Shown here piece by piece: positions 8,382 through 17,519 of a stretch of 64,000 nt of DNA (positions within the stretch are counted from its first letter, which is position 1; each line of letters begins with the position of its first letter). The DNA comes from Candidatus Methylacidiphilales bacterium. Its GTDB lineage: Bacteria > Verrucomicrobiota > Verrucomicrobiia > Methylacidiphilales > JAAUTS01. Under the pieces are notes generated by a model. It was given only the letters and a program-made list of their open reading frames with translations. It ran no database searches and had not been told where the DNA came from. The translations under genes and the position numbers were made by a program. The DNA is taken from the NCBI GenBank assembly GCA_028713655.1, contig JAQTNW010000004.1:1-64000 (forward strand), given 5' to 3'.

Positions 8382-8870
8382 ATGAGTGTTTCATTGCCAG
8401 CCGAATTGGAAAAAAAGATCGACGAGGTCATCACCCATTATCCGGTGTCGAAGCGCAGCGCTTCGCTGCCCGTGCTTCATCTCTGGCAGGAACAGTTCGG
8501 TTTTATTTCCGATGAAGCGATTGAGTTCATCGCCAAAAAACTCGATCTGCAGCCGGTGCATATTCTGGAACTGGTGACGTTTTATCCCATGTTCCGGCGT
8601 GAAGCCATTGGCAAGCACCACATCAAGGTTTGCCGGACGCTGTCCTGCGCCTTGGGAGGCGCCCACGAGACCCACGCCTGTTTTAAAAAGCAGACCGGCG
8701 CGCAGGGCGACGACCACGGCCCGATCAGCAGCCCGGACGGCAAATACACGATTGAATATGTGGAGTGCCTGGCTGCCTGCGGCACGGCCCCGGTGGTCAT
8801 GGTGAATGATGATTTTTACGAAAACGTCGGCCCGCAAAAAGCCGGGGAACTTTTGAACAAGTACAAATAA
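8382..8870 (+). CDS. nuoE: NADH-quinone oxidoreductase subunit E
   Basis: NuoE is the 24-kDa thioredoxin-like subunit holding the [2Fe-2S] cluster N1a in the NADH dehydrogenase module. The four ligands are visible as Cys84 and Cys89 (VCRTLSCALGG) and Cys129 and Cys133 (ECLAACGTAPV). The helical N-terminal part (SLPVLHLWQEQFGFIS) is typical. Length is 162 residues. It starts 17 bp after the small lipoprotein gene and ends 4 bp before nuoF. Confidence 0.95.
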   Translation: MSVSLPAELEKKIDEVITHYPVSKRSASLPVLHLWQEQFGFISDEAIEFIAKKLDLQPVHILELVTFYPMFRREAIGKHHIKVCRTLSCALGGAHETHACFKKQTGAQGDDHGPISSPDGKYTIEYVECLAACGTAPVVMVNDDFYENVGPQKAGELLNKYK

Positions 8871-8874
8871 GATT

Positions 8875-10206
8875 ATGGCCGCTGCTGAACGACGCATCAT
8901 TTTCAAACACATCGATGAACCGGGTTACACTCCGGACATCGCGTGTTATCTCAAGCACGGCGGCTACGAGGACCTGAAGAAGGCCGTGCGCCTCGACCCG
9001 GCTGCGATCCGCGAGGATGTTAAAAAATCCCAGCTTCGGGGCCGTGGCGGCGCGGGCTTTTCCTGCGGCATGAAATGGGGATTCATCGATCCGAAGAAAA
9101 ACACCAAGCCGGTTTACCTGATTTGCAACGCCGATGAGTCCGAACCCGGCACCTTCAAGGACCGGCAGATCATTTACAAGGACCCGCACCAGTTGCTGGA
9201 GGGAATGATCATTTCCTGCTTCGCGAACCATGTGAAGCTTTCCTACATCTACATCCGGGGCGAGTTTCCCGACGGCGCAAAAATCCTCGAGCGCGCGATT
9301 GAGGAAGCCCGCGCCAGGAATTTCCTCGGAAAGAGAATCCTTGGAACCGATTATGAGCTTGAGATTTATGTCCATCGCGGCGCTGGAGCTTATATTTGCG
9401 GCGAGGAAACCGGCCTGATCGAATCCCTGGAAGGCAAGCGCCCGTATCCCCGCATCAAACCTCCCTATTTCCCGGCCGTCCTCGGCCTTTACATGTGCCC
9501 GACCATCGTCAACAACGTGGAAACCTTGTGCAATGTGAAGCACATCATCGCCATGGGCGGCGAGGCCTTTGCCAAAATTGGCAAACCGAACAACACCGGC
9601 ACCCGCGTCCTGGGCGTGAGCGGCGACGTGAAGAAACCGGGCTACTACGAATTTGAATGTGGCGCGATTACTTTGGGCGAGCTGATTTATGATGTCTGCG
9701 GCGGCATCCGGAACGGGAACAAGCTTAAGGCGGTCATTCCCGGCGGATCTTCCTCCAAGGTGTTGCGCGCCGGAGTCCGTTACAGGATCCGGGAAAAAGC
9801 CGCGGATGGCAAAATGGTGGAACGTGAAATCGGTCTGGAAGACATCCCGCTGGATTTTGACACGATGGCCGCGGCCGGTTCCATGGCGGGTTCGGGCGGA
9901 GTGATCGTCATGGATGACACGCGCGACATGGTGGAATGCCTGTCGAATCTTGCCGAGTTTTATGCGCATGAATCCTGCGGCCAGTGTACTCCTTGCCGCG
10001 AAGGCGCGCTTTGGATGAAGAAAATCCTGCACCGCCTCTCGCATGGGCATGGCCGCGCGGAAGACGCCGATTTGTTGAAGAGTGTGGCGGACAACATCGC
10101 GGGTCGCACGATCTGCGCCTTTGGCGAAGCCTGTGCCTGGCCGGTGCAAAGTTTTGTGGACGGGTTCCGGGAAGAATTTCTGGCGAAAGCGAAAACGGCG
10201 GGATGA
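8875..10206 (+). CDS. nuoF: NADH-quinone oxidoreductase subunit F
   Basis: NuoF binds NADH and FMN and carries the [4Fe-4S] cluster N3; it is where electrons enter complex I. Evidence is the glycine-rich nucleotide segment GRGGAGF at 55-61, GAGAYICGEETGLIESLEG, and the cluster motif ESCGQCTPCREG (Cys368, Cys371, Cys374) with a fourth cysteine in TICAFGEACAW. Length (443) is normal. It follows nuoE by 4 bp, but a 207-bp repeat-filled gap separates it from nuoG. Confidence 0.96.
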   Translation: MAAAERRIIFKHIDEPGYTPDIACYLKHGGYEDLKKAVRLDPAAIREDVKKSQLRGRGGAGFSCGMKWGFIDPKKNTKPVYLICNADESEPGTFKDRQIIYKDPHQLLEGMIISCFANHVKLSYIYIRGEFPDGAKILERAIEEARARNFLGKRILGTDYELEIYVHRGAGAYICGEETGLIESLEGKRPYPRIKPPYFPAVLGLYMCPTIVNNVETLCNVKHIIAMGGEAFAKIGKPNNTGTRVLGVSGDVKKPGYYEFECGAITLGELIYDVCGGIRNGNKLKAVIPGGSSSKVLRAGVRYRIREKAADGKMVEREIGLEDIPLDFDTMAAAGSMAGSGGVIVMDDTRDMVECLSNLAEFYAHESCGQCTPCREGALWMKKILHRLSHGHGRAEDADLLKSVADNIAGRTICAFGEACAWPVQSFVDGFREEFLAKAKTAG

Positions 10207-10413
10207 TTTACCGCAGAGCCGCAGAGGACGCAGAGAAATCAAGAGAATGAGCGCGAGTATGAGTATGAGAACAAATTTACCGCAGATCACGCTGATGAGC
10301 GCAGATATGTGCAGTTTTATAAAGATTTTGAAACTTAGCGGCTTCGTGGCTTCGTGTGAGAAAATGTATTTGCGCAATTCTTTGAGATCTTTGCGCTCCT
10401 TTGCGGCTACATT
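10207..10413. repeat. cgcagat-type degenerate repeats between nuoF and nuoG
   Basis: The gap contains two runs of spaced near-repeats: ttaccgcagagccgcagagg followed by acgcagagaaat, and ttaccgcagatcacgctgat followed by gagcgcagatatg, plus gagtatgagtatgag and related text (cttcgtggcttcgtgtgag, gcgctcctttgcggc). The same style recurs at 2768-2830, 13398, 17205, 17370, 22450, 33722 and 45990-46085. No gene is evident. Confidence 0.65.
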
Positions 10414-12135
10414 ATGAATTCTCCTAAAATGAATCCCTTCAATCACGACATCGCGGCGCCCGAGACGCCGCTGGTGAATGTCAATTTCAACGGCAAATGG
10501 ATACAGGTGCCCAAGGGCGCGAATGTGGTCGAAGTGACCCGCGAGCAGGACGAGTTCCTCCCGCATTATTGCTACCATCCCAAACTTTCCATTTCCGGCA
10601 ACTGCCGCATGTGCCTGTTTGAAATGGGTACGCCCAAAATGGACGCCAAGCGCCAGCCCGTGATGGGCGCCGACGGCAAGCCCGAGATCGCCTGGATTCC
10701 CAAGCCGCAGATCGGTTGCGCCACCCAGGTGACAGAGGGAATGGGCATCCGGACCAACTCGCCTCTCGCGGAGGAATGCCGCAAGGGCGTGATGGAATTT
10801 TTGTTGATCAATCATCCGCTGGACTGCCCCATTTGCGACCAGGCGGGCGAGTGCAAGCTGCAGGAATATTCCAGCGAGTACGGCACCAACACCAGCCGCT
10901 TCGTGGAGGAGAAGGTCAAGAAACCGAAGCTTTTTGATCTCGGCCGGAACATCATGCTCGACGACGAGCGTTGCATTCTTTGCACGCGCTGCATCCGCTT
11001 TGCCAAAGAGGTCATGGACGACGACGTGCTGGGCATTGTCAATCGCGGCAGTCACAACACCGTGACCTGCCATCCCAACAAGCGCTTCGACAACAATTAT
11101 TCGCTCAACACGGTCGATATCTGCCCGGTCGGCGCGCTGACGAGCAAGGATTTCCGTTTCAAGATGCGCGTCTGGTTTTTGAAGGAGACCAACAGCATTT
11201 GCACAAGCTGCGGCACGGGTTGCAATGTGACCGTCGGCTCGCGCGAAGGAGTCGTGTACCGCTTGACACCGCGCGAGAACGAAGAGGTCAATTCACTCTG
11301 GATGTGTGATGCCGGGCGTCTGAACATCCATTATTTGCATGATGAAAAGAGGTTCAGTCGGCCTCTGGCCCGTGTCAGTGGCGACTTGTTTGAATCGGGC
11401 TGGGATGATGTTTTGGGACAGGCCTCCCGGCGCTTGAAAGCTTTTTCGGGCGGGCAGATTGCCGTTGTCGCCTCCGCGCGCATGACCAACGAGGAATTGT
11501 TCCTGGCCAAGCTGTGGATCGATGAACTGAAGGTTTCGCTTTATGACGTAGTGCCGAGGGCAGGGAAGGCCGACGGCTTCCTGCGTTCCGCCGACTTGAA
11601 TCCCAATTCAAGCGGAGCCCGCCTGCTCGGTGTTTCCAAGGAGGGCAAGGATTTGCCCGCCATCCGGGATGCGGTGAAGTCGGGTGCGATCAAGGCCCTG
11701 ATTGTTTTGCATGAGGATGCCGCTGAGATTGGATTGACGCCTGAGGACCTCAAAAAGCTGGACCTGATAGTGTTCGTCGGACTGATTCCGAATGCGACAA
11801 CCCAGGCTGCGCATTTCATTCTCCCGGCTGCGGGTTTTGCGGAAAAGCGCGGATCGATGATCAACGTGAACGGACGCCTGCAGCGGCTCAATCCGGCGCA
11901 TCAACCGCCCGGCGAGGCGTTGGAAGACTGGGAAATCCTGCGCGACCTGCGCAGCCAGACCACAGGTGGCAACGGAATTGGCTCGGTCGAGGATGTGTTT
12001 CACGCCATGGCGGGACAGATTTCGGTTTTGTCAGGCTTGTGCCTCGGTCGAATTGGAGATATGGGTGTGCCTCTGGATTTGGAAGCCAAAGCGCCCAAGC
12101 GCGAATCGAGTCCGGCCGGGGTTGCGGCTTCTTGA
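10414..12135 (+). CDS. nuoG: NADH-quinone oxidoreductase subunit G
   Basis: This 573-residue subunit has the N-terminal Fe-S half of NuoG and a shortened molybdopterin-oxidoreductase-like half. Visible cluster motifs are HYCYHPKLSISGNCRMC (2Fe-2S N1b), HPLDCPICDQAGEC (N5, with His ligand), CILCTRCIRFAKEV with CPVGALTSKDF (N4), and CTSCGTGCN with a later WMCDAGR, the ligand set of the extra N7 cluster found in some bacteria. The usual C-terminal catalytic-like domain is cut down to about 250 residues, so no molybdenum chemistry is expected. The two starts MNSPKMN and MNPFN are 6 codons apart; I used the first. Confidence 0.94.
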   Translation: MNSPKMNPFNHDIAAPETPLVNVNFNGKWIQVPKGANVVEVTREQDEFLPHYCYHPKLSISGNCRMCLFEMGTPKMDAKRQPVMGADGKPEIAWIPKPQIGCATQVTEGMGIRTNSPLAEECRKGVMEFLLINHPLDCPICDQAGECKLQEYSSEYGTNTSRFVEEKVKKPKLFDLGRNIMLDDERCILCTRCIRFAKEVMDDDVLGIVNRGSHNTVTCHPNKRFDNNYSLNTVDICPVGALTSKDFRFKMRVWFLKETNSICTSCGTGCNVTVGSREGVVYRLTPRENEEVNSLWMCDAGRLNIHYLHDEKRFSRPLARVSGDLFESGWDDVLGQASRRLKAFSGGQIAVVASARMTNEELFLAKLWIDELKVSLYDVVPRAGKADGFLRSADLNPNSSGARLLGVSKEGKDLPAIRDAVKSGAIKALIVLHEDAAEIGLTPEDLKKLDLIVFVGLIPNATTQAAHFILPAAGFAEKRGSMINVNGRLQRLNPAHQPPGEALEDWEILRDLRSQTTGGNGIGSVEDVFHAMAGQISVLSGLCLGRIGDMGVPLDLEAKAPKRESSPAGVAAS

Positions 12136-12160
12136 ACGCCCGGGCGAGGGGAACTGATTT

Positions 12161-13384
12161 ATGATAGACGGACCTACACTTGTTTTTATTCTGGCCTCGG
12201 CGCTTAAATGCGCCGTGGTGGTCGGGATCATGCTGGGCATGGTGGCCTACAGCGTGGTGGCCGAACGCCGCTTCAGCGCCTGGTTCCAGGACCGGATCGG
12301 GCCCAACCGCGTCGGCATGCTGCTCGGCGGCGTGCGAATCGGAAAATTCACGGTACCCAACTGGCGCCTGTGGGGTTTGGGCCAGCCCATCGTGGACGGC
12401 TTAAAATTCATCCTCAAAGAGGAAATCACGCCCGGCCATGTCAACAAGCCGTATTTCTTCCTGGCGCCCGTGCTGGCCATGGTTCCGGCCCTGATGACCG
12501 TCGCCGTCGTTCCCTTTGGCAGCATCATCGATCTCCGTCCGCTGGCGGCCTGGGTGGCCGTTTCATTCAAGCTGCCCTTGGATGCGGCGACTCTGAACGC
12601 ATTTGCCATTCCCGCGGTGATCGCCGACCTCAATGTTGGGATTCTTTTTGTCTTTGCAATTGTCTCCATCAGCGTGTACGGCATCGTGCTTGCGGGCTGG
12701 TCGTCCAATTCCAAGTATTCGTTCCTGGGCGGCATCCGCTCTTCCGCGCAGATGATTTCCTATGAGATTTCAATGGGCCTGGCCGTGGTCCCGATCTTCC
12801 TGGTGATAGGCCAGTTGAACCTGGGCAAGATCGTGGAATACCAGGCGCAACACGGCTGGCTGGCGCTCGCGGTGTTTGCACCGAGAAGCCATTGGGGCGC
12901 TGAGACTGAGAGTCTCGTACTCTGGCCGTTCCTGGCGCTCTCCTTTATTATTTTCCTGATTGCTGCGTTTGCCGAAACCAACCGCCTGCCTTTCGACCTG
13001 GCGGAATGCGAGACTGAACTCGTCGGTGGGTATCACACCGAATATGGCGCGTTCAAGTTCGCCCTCTTTTTCCTCGGAGAATACGCCGCCATGTTGGTGA
13101 CTTCCGCGATCATGGTGACTTTGTTCTTTGGTGGCTGGACCCTGCCGTTCCATCCCTGGCTCTACGACGTTTCTGTCGCGCCGTGGTGGTTTACTCCGGT
13201 GCATATTTTGGTGTTCCTGGGTAAAATGTTTTTCTTCATCTTTTTCTTCATCTGGGTGCGCTGGACGCTTCCGCGCTTCCGTTACGACCAGCTCATGGGT
13301 TTGGGTTGGAAATTCTTCATCCCCGTCGCGCTGGCCAACGTGCTCGTCACCGCCGGCATCGTCGCCTGGTTCCAGTTGAGATAA
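12161..13384 (+). CDS. nuoH: NADH-quinone oxidoreductase subunit H
   Basis: NuoH is the membrane subunit that joins the peripheral arm and lines the quinone channel. The protein is strongly hydrophobic with about eight or nine membrane segments. Family motifs include AERRFSAWFQDRIGPNRVG near the N-terminus, GGIRSSAQMISYEI, and AETNRLPFDLAECETELVGGYHTEY. At 407 residues it is longer than the usual ~330, with added sequence in the loops around residues 60-80 and 230-260. It is the last nuo gene in the window; nuoI-N do not follow. Confidence 0.95.
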   Translation: MIDGPTLVFILASALKCAVVVGIMLGMVAYSVVAERRFSAWFQDRIGPNRVGMLLGGVRIGKFTVPNWRLWGLGQPIVDGLKFILKEEITPGHVNKPYFFLAPVLAMVPALMTVAVVPFGSIIDLRPLAAWVAVSFKLPLDAATLNAFAIPAVIADLNVGILFVFAIVSISVYGIVLAGWSSNSKYSFLGGIRSSAQMISYEISMGLAVVPIFLVIGQLNLGKIVEYQAQHGWLALAVFAPRSHWGAETESLVLWPFLALSFIIFLIAAFAETNRLPFDLAECETELVGGYHTEYGAFKFALFFLGEYAAMLVTSAIMVTLFFGGWTLPFHPWLYDVSVAPWWFTPVHILVFLGKMFFFIFFFIWVRWTLPRFRYDQLMGLGWKFFIPVALANVLVTAGIVAWFQLR

Positions 13385-13717
13385 GTGCGAAGCAAAACGG
13401 ATTTTAACGCAAAGCCGGAATGCGCCTGCGGCGCACGCAAAGAAAGGCTTAAAACTCAGCTTGAACTATCCCCCTGATAAGGGGGAAGACAAGGGGGTTT
13501 GTGTTTTCAGTGGACCGCGCTGAAAGTGCGGATCAAAACGCCAACGGCGTTTCGTCCTTCAGCCCAGGGTTTCACGCCGAAGCCTGCGCGGAGGCGGATA
13601 CGCCCCATGCACCCGCGTCATTGCGAGAAGTCCGGCTTTGACAGACTCCTCTTCCGCCGCGGGAGGGTGAAATTTAAGGCTCGACGGGCTGGCGGATTCC
13701 TATTTTCATATACGTCT
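13385..13717. other. repeat-bearing gap between nuoH and xseB
   Basis: This 333-bp stretch marks the end of the nuo cluster. It includes a cgcagat-family fragment (ttttaacgcaaagccgg, then atgcgcctgcggcgcacgca), copy 1 of a C-rich hairpin repeat at 13466-13501, and tcattgcgagaag, a piece of a palindromic repeat seen in fuller form near 46655. An upstream extension of the xseB frame to 13499 crosses this repeat text and is not coding. Confidence 0.6.
13466..13501 (-). repeat. C-rich hairpin repeat, copy 1
   Basis: Read on the minus strand it begins CAAACCCCCTTGTCTTCCCC and ends TTATCAGGGGGATAG. Two C-runs precede one G-run that can pair with the second C-run across a short loop. The same layout occurs at 29533-29568 and 62070-62104. 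All three lie just past a gene end. Confidence 0.7.
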
Positions 13718-14011
13718 ATGTCCAAGGCGGCCAAAGATATGTTGACCTTTGAATCCGCGCTTGGACGGCTGGAGGAAATTGTTGCGCAGATGGAGTCTGC
13801 GGAACTGCCTCTGGATAAAATTATCGACAAATACGAGGAAGGCATGAAGCTTCTCGGTTTTTGCGAGGAAAAATTGGAGGCGTCTGAAAAGAAAATCGAG
13901 CTGTTGACCCGGGACAAAGCCGGGAAACTACAGCGCGGGGAACTGGAAAGCGCGGAATCGCAACAGGGCGATTCACGTGGAGACGGTCCTTCTGAAACGT
14001 CCCTTTTTTAA
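13718..14011 (+). CDS. xseB: exodeoxyribonuclease VII small subunit
   Basis: XseB is the small helical subunit that coats XseA in exonuclease VII, which degrades single-stranded DNA. The motif TFESALGRLEEIVAQMESAELPLDKIIDKYEEG is the family signature. I place the start at ATG 13718 (MSKAAKDMLTF) because all conserved sequence lies after it and the upstream frame crosses repeats. Length is 97 residues. It lies 36 bp upstream of dxs, matching the common xseB-(ispA)-dxs arrangement, but no ispA is between them and xseA is not in the window. Confidence 0.92.
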   Translation: MSKAAKDMLTFESALGRLEEIVAQMESAELPLDKIIDKYEEGMKLLGFCEEKLEASEKKIELLTRDKAGKLQRGELESAESQQGDSRGDGPSETSLF

Positions 14012-14047
14012 ATTAAACAGGTGGAATAGAGAGACACGAGGAACATT

Positions 14048-15943
14048 ATGGCGCGTATTTTGGACACGATTGAAAGCCCGGCAGATGTGAAGAAACTTCC
14101 GCTCGAGGATCTTCCGATACTGGCGGAGGAAATTCGCGAGGAACTGATCACGGTTCTGAGCAAGAACGGCGGGCATCTGGGCCCCAATCTGGGCGTGGTG
14201 GAATTGACCATCGCCATGCATCGTGTTTTTGAAACGCCGAAGGACCACTTCGTTTTTGATGTCAGCCACCAGGCCTACGTTCACAAGCTGCTGACCGGCC
14301 GCCGTTCCAGGTTCCATACCGTCCGTCAGCCGGAGGGATTGAACGGGTTCATGCTGCGGACCGAAAGCGAGCATGACTGTTTTGGAGCGGGCCATGCCGG
14401 CACCGCCTTGTCCGCTGCGTTGGGCATGGCCAAGGCGCGCGACATGCGCGGAGGCGATGAGCATGTGGTGGCCCTGGCCGGGGATGCGGCCTTTACCTGC
14501 GGCGTTTCGTTTGAAGCCCTCAACAATATCGCCACCACAACCAAACGGATGATCGTGGTGTTGAACGACAACGAGTGGTCGATTGACAAGAATGTGGGCG
14601 CGATTGCGCATTATCTGAACAAAATCGTCACCAACGACAACTACTCGCATCTGCATGACAAGGCCGCCCGGTTTATTGAAATGATCGGCGGCAAGGGCGC
14701 GGTGAAGATTGCGCGGAGGGCGGAGGAAGCGATGAAGGGCTTTTTGCTGCCCAGCGTTATTTTTGAGGAATTGGGCCTGATCTATTATGGACCGATTGAC
14801 GGGCACGACATCCCGACGCTGATCAACACCTTTGAATTTCTCAAAGTGCAGGAAACCCCTGTGATCGTGCATGTGCTTACGCAAAAGGGCAGGGGCTTTG
14901 AGCCGGCCATGCAAAAGCAGAAGGCCTTTCACGGCACCCCTGCCTTTGATCCGGAGACGGGTGAAACAAAATCCGGCGGACTGCCGACGTTTTCCCAGGT
15001 CTTTGCCGATACGCTGGCGAAGCTGGCGGAAACCAACCAGAAGCTGCTGGCCATCACAGCCGGCATGCCGAACGGTACTGCGCTGGACCGGTTCCAGCCG
15101 AAATTTCCGGACCGTTATTTTGATGTGGGCATCGCGGAGGAACATGCGGTTCTGTTTGCCGCGGGCATGGCGACCAAGGGTTTCAAGCCGGTCTGCGCCA
15201 TTTACTCAACCTTCCTCCAGCGCGCCTATGACATGGTCATCCATGATGTCTGCCTGCAGAACCTGCCTGTTATATTCTGCATGGACCGCGGCGGGCTTTC
15301 GGGCGACGACGGTCCGACCCATCACGGTATTTTTGATATTTCGTATTTCCGCTGTGTGCCGAACGTGGTTCACATGTCGCCGAAGGACGAGGACGAATTT
15401 GCCGACATGCTGTTCACGGCCACGCAACATTCCGGCCCGATTGCGATTCGTTACCCGCGCGGGACCGGCACGGGGGTGAAGATCAAGGAGCAGCCGCAAT
15501 TGATACCGATTGGCAAGGCCGAGGTGGTGAAGCATGGGCAGCAGGTGGCGATTATGTTTTATGGCCGGATGTCGAAAATGGCCGAGGAACTGGCCGCGCA
15601 ACTCGAAGCCAAGGGTTATTCCGCCGCCATTATCAATGCCCGGTTTGCAAAGCCGATTGACACCGGCACGCTGGAATTTTTCGGGCGTTCCGCCGGCTTG
15701 ATCATCACGCTGGAGGACCATGTCGTGGCGGGCGGTTTCGGCAGCGCGGTCTTGGAGGAAGTTTCCAACCTGGGCCTCTCGGTCCCGGTGGTGCGCGTGG
15801 GCTGGCCCGACGAGTTCATCCCGCACGGCAAGGAAGACGGCTTGCGCGAGGCTTACGGCCTGAGCGTTGCGGCCGCGTTGAGCAAAGCGGAACCCTGGCT
15901 GAAAAAAATCAAACCGCTGAAAAAAGCGGCGGCTGTCGCGTAA
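14048..15943 (+). CDS. dxs: 1-deoxy-D-xylulose-5-phosphate synthase
   Basis: DXS condenses pyruvate and glyceraldehyde-3-phosphate with thiamine diphosphate in the first step of the MEP isoprenoid pathway. The 631-residue protein shows GHLGPNLGVVELTIAMH near the N-terminus, the TPP/metal motif beginning GDAAFTCGVSFEALNN, and a pyrimidine-domain/transketolase C-terminal section with DVGIAEEHAV and CMDRGGLSGDDGPTHHG. The C-terminal 120 residues match the transketolase C domain. Its cofactor supply connects loosely to the TPP-riboswitch-controlled thiC at 46.9 kb. Confidence 0.96.
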   Translation: MARILDTIESPADVKKLPLEDLPILAEEIREELITVLSKNGGHLGPNLGVVELTIAMHRVFETPKDHFVFDVSHQAYVHKLLTGRRSRFHTVRQPEGLNGFMLRTESEHDCFGAGHAGTALSAALGMAKARDMRGGDEHVVALAGDAAFTCGVSFEALNNIATTTKRMIVVLNDNEWSIDKNVGAIAHYLNKIVTNDNYSHLHDKAARFIEMIGGKGAVKIARRAEEAMKGFLLPSVIFEELGLIYYGPIDGHDIPTLINTFEFLKVQETPVIVHVLTQKGRGFEPAMQKQKAFHGTPAFDPETGETKSGGLPTFSQVFADTLAKLAETNQKLLAITAGMPNGTALDRFQPKFPDRYFDVGIAEEHAVLFAAGMATKGFKPVCAIYSTFLQRAYDMVIHDVCLQNLPVIFCMDRGGLSGDDGPTHHGIFDISYFRCVPNVVHMSPKDEDEFADMLFTATQHSGPIAIRYPRGTGTGVKIKEQPQLIPIGKAEVVKHGQQVAIMFYGRMSKMAEELAAQLEAKGYSAAIINARFAKPIDTGTLEFFGRSAGLIITLEDHVVAGGFGSAVLEEVSNLGLSVPVVRVGWPDEFIPHGKEDGLREAYGLSVAAALSKAEPWLKKIKPLKKAAAVA

Positions 15944-15990
15944 TTGGCCCGCAAGCCTGGCCGGATATTTTTTGACAGTCTCTTAATATT

Positions 15991-17199
15991 ATGAAGATCG
16001 TAGTTGCCTATTCCGGGGGTTTGGATACCTCCATTTTACTGACCTGGTTGAAAGAAACCTATAATGCCGAAGTGATCGCCTTTTGCGCCGATATCGGGCA
16101 GGAGGAGGAGTTGGACGGCCTTGACAAAAAGGCCATCAAGACCGGGGCGTCCAAGTGTTACATTGACGACCTGACGGAAGAATTTGCCCGGGATTTTATT
16201 TATCCGATGATTCGCGCCAGCGCTTTATATGAGAACCAGTATTTCCTGGGCACGAGCATCGCGCGCCCGCTGATTGCCAAACGGCAGGTGGAAATCGCCC
16301 GCAAGGAAAAGGCGGACGCGGTTGCGCACGGCGCCACGGGCAAGGGGAACGACCAGGTGCGCTTTGAGCTGACCTTTGCGGCGCTGGCGCCCGAGTTGAA
16401 AATCATCGCGCCCTGGCGGACCTGGAATTTCAAGGGCCGGACGGACCTGATCAATTACGCGAAAAAGCATGGCATCGAAGTGCCGGTGTCGGTGAAGAAA
16501 CCCTATTCCATGGACCGCAACCTGCTGCACATCAGTTTTGAAAGCGGGATTCTGGAAGATCCCTGGAACGAGCCGCCCGCCGATATGTTCAAGCTTTCGG
16601 TTTCGCCCGAAAAGGCGCCTAACAAGCCCGAGTATGTCGAGCTTGAGTTTGAAAAAGGGGACTGCGTCGCCGTCAACGGCAAGCGCATGACTCCGGCCAA
16701 TGTACTCCGCACCCTGAACAAGCTGGGCGGCAAGCATGGCATCGGGCGGGTGGATCTGGTGGAAAACCGTTTCGTCGGAATGAAATCCCGCGGTGTTTAC
16801 GAAACCCCCGGCGGTTCCATCCTGCATTTCGGCCATCGGCAGATCGAGACCCTGACCATGGACCGCGAAGTCATGCATTTGCGCGACGGCTTGATTCCGA
16901 AGTATTCCGAGCTGGTCTATTACGGGTTCTGGTTTGCTCCCGAGCGCGAGTTTTTGCAGGCGGCGATTGATCAGAGCCAGGAACACGTTTGCGGCACGGT
17001 GCGGCTGAAGCTATACAAGGGAAACATCATCACGGCCGGACGCAAGAGCCCGCAGTCGCTGTACAATCCGCAGATTGCGACAATGGAAGCGGACCAGGGC
17101 GCTTACAATCAGGGCGACGCAACCGGGTTTATCAATTTGAACGGGCTGCGCCTGCGTTCCTGGGCCCGTCGTTCGGGCGGTAAAGGCAAAAAAGGCTGA
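15991..17199 (+). CDS. argG: argininosuccinate synthase
   Basis: ArgG joins citrulline and aspartate using ATP in arginine biosynthesis. The N-terminal PP-loop [15 protein letters not shown] at residues 5-19 and later segments [32 protein letters not shown] and [19 protein letters not shown] are diagnostic. Length (402) is normal. The last ten residues are Ser/Gly/Lys-rich. No other arginine genes are adjacent; it follows dxs by 47 bp. Confidence 0.96.
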   Translation: MKIVVAYSGGLDTSILLTWLKETYNAEVIAFCADIGQEEELDGLDKKAIKTGASKCYIDDLTEEFARDFIYPMIRASALYENQYFLGTSIARPLIAKRQVEIARKEKADAVAHGATGKGNDQVRFELTFAALAPELKIIAPWRTWNFKGRTDLINYAKKHGIEVPVSVKKPYSMDRNLLHISFESGILEDPWNEPPADMFKLSVSPEKAPNKPEYVELEFEKGDCVAVNGKRMTPANVLRTLNKLGGKHGIGRVDLVENRFVGMKSRGVYETPGGSILHFGHRQIETLTMDREVMHLRDGLIPKYSELVYYGFWFAPEREFLQAAIDQSQEHVCGTVRLKLYKGNIITAGRKSPQSLYNPQIATMEADQGAYNQGDATGFINLNGLRLRSWARRSGGKGKKG

Positions 17200-17505
17200 A
17201 GAGTTTTAACGCAAGACGCAGAGAAAAAACCGGAATTGAACCGCGGATGACACGGATGTAGGCAAGCATTGAGCGCCAACGGCGCGGATTTATACCAGCC
17301 TGGGGCATTGCCCCAGGAACTTCGACATATAAAGCGTCCCAAGCCCTGAAGGGGCGCACTAACACAGGTTTAACCGCAGATAACGCAGATTCCTGCAGAT
17401 GATTTTTTCCGTAGCCCGTTGATTATTGAGAGTTGACCCCCAATCTCATTTGAGAGTTTCCTGCAGTCCGTTGGTTATTCAGAGTTGCTCCCGAAATTCC
17501 TCTTG
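17200..17505. other. repeat-rich gap after argG
   Basis: This 306-bp gap contains several repeat types and no gene. There are two cgcagat-family runs (gttttaacgcaagacgcaga, and taaccgcagataacgcagat near 17370). Between them is a segment reading ataccagcctggggcattgc and then caagccctgaaggggcgc, whose two short self-complementary parts (CCTGGGGCattGCCCCAGG and GCCC-tgaa-GGGGC) look like a PVC-type palindromic repeat. A 52-bp tandem repeat begins at 17416. Confidence 0.55.
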
Positions 17506-17519
17506 TTAGTTGCTGTGCG
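17416..17519. repeat. imperfect tandem repeat, 52-bp period
   Basis: CCGTTGATTATTGAGAGTTG at 17416 recurs as CCGTTGGTTATTCAGAGTTG at 17468, and similarity continues through CCC...AAT/AAT-rich text to the end of each unit. The second unit runs into the 3' end of the small membrane-protein gene, whose stop is at 17506. Two units only. Confidence 0.55.

Noticed and set aside
10207-10413. CRISPR array
   Set aside because: The cgcagat repeats are short, degenerate, irregularly spaced and lack unique spacers of fixed length; no cas genes are present.
8797-11073. Very long minus-strand open frame of about 758 codons
   Set aside because: It lies antisense to nuoF and nuoG, whose motifs are unambiguous, and crosses the repeat-filled gap. 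It has no recognisable domain; long antisense frames are common at this GC content.
13499-13717. N-terminal extension of xseB
   Set aside because: The extra 73 codons cross C-rich and palindromic repeats and have no XseB similarity.
15970-15990. TTGACA before argG as a promoter
   Set aside because: The hexamer is only about 14 bp from the start codon with no room for a properly spaced -10 box and leader.
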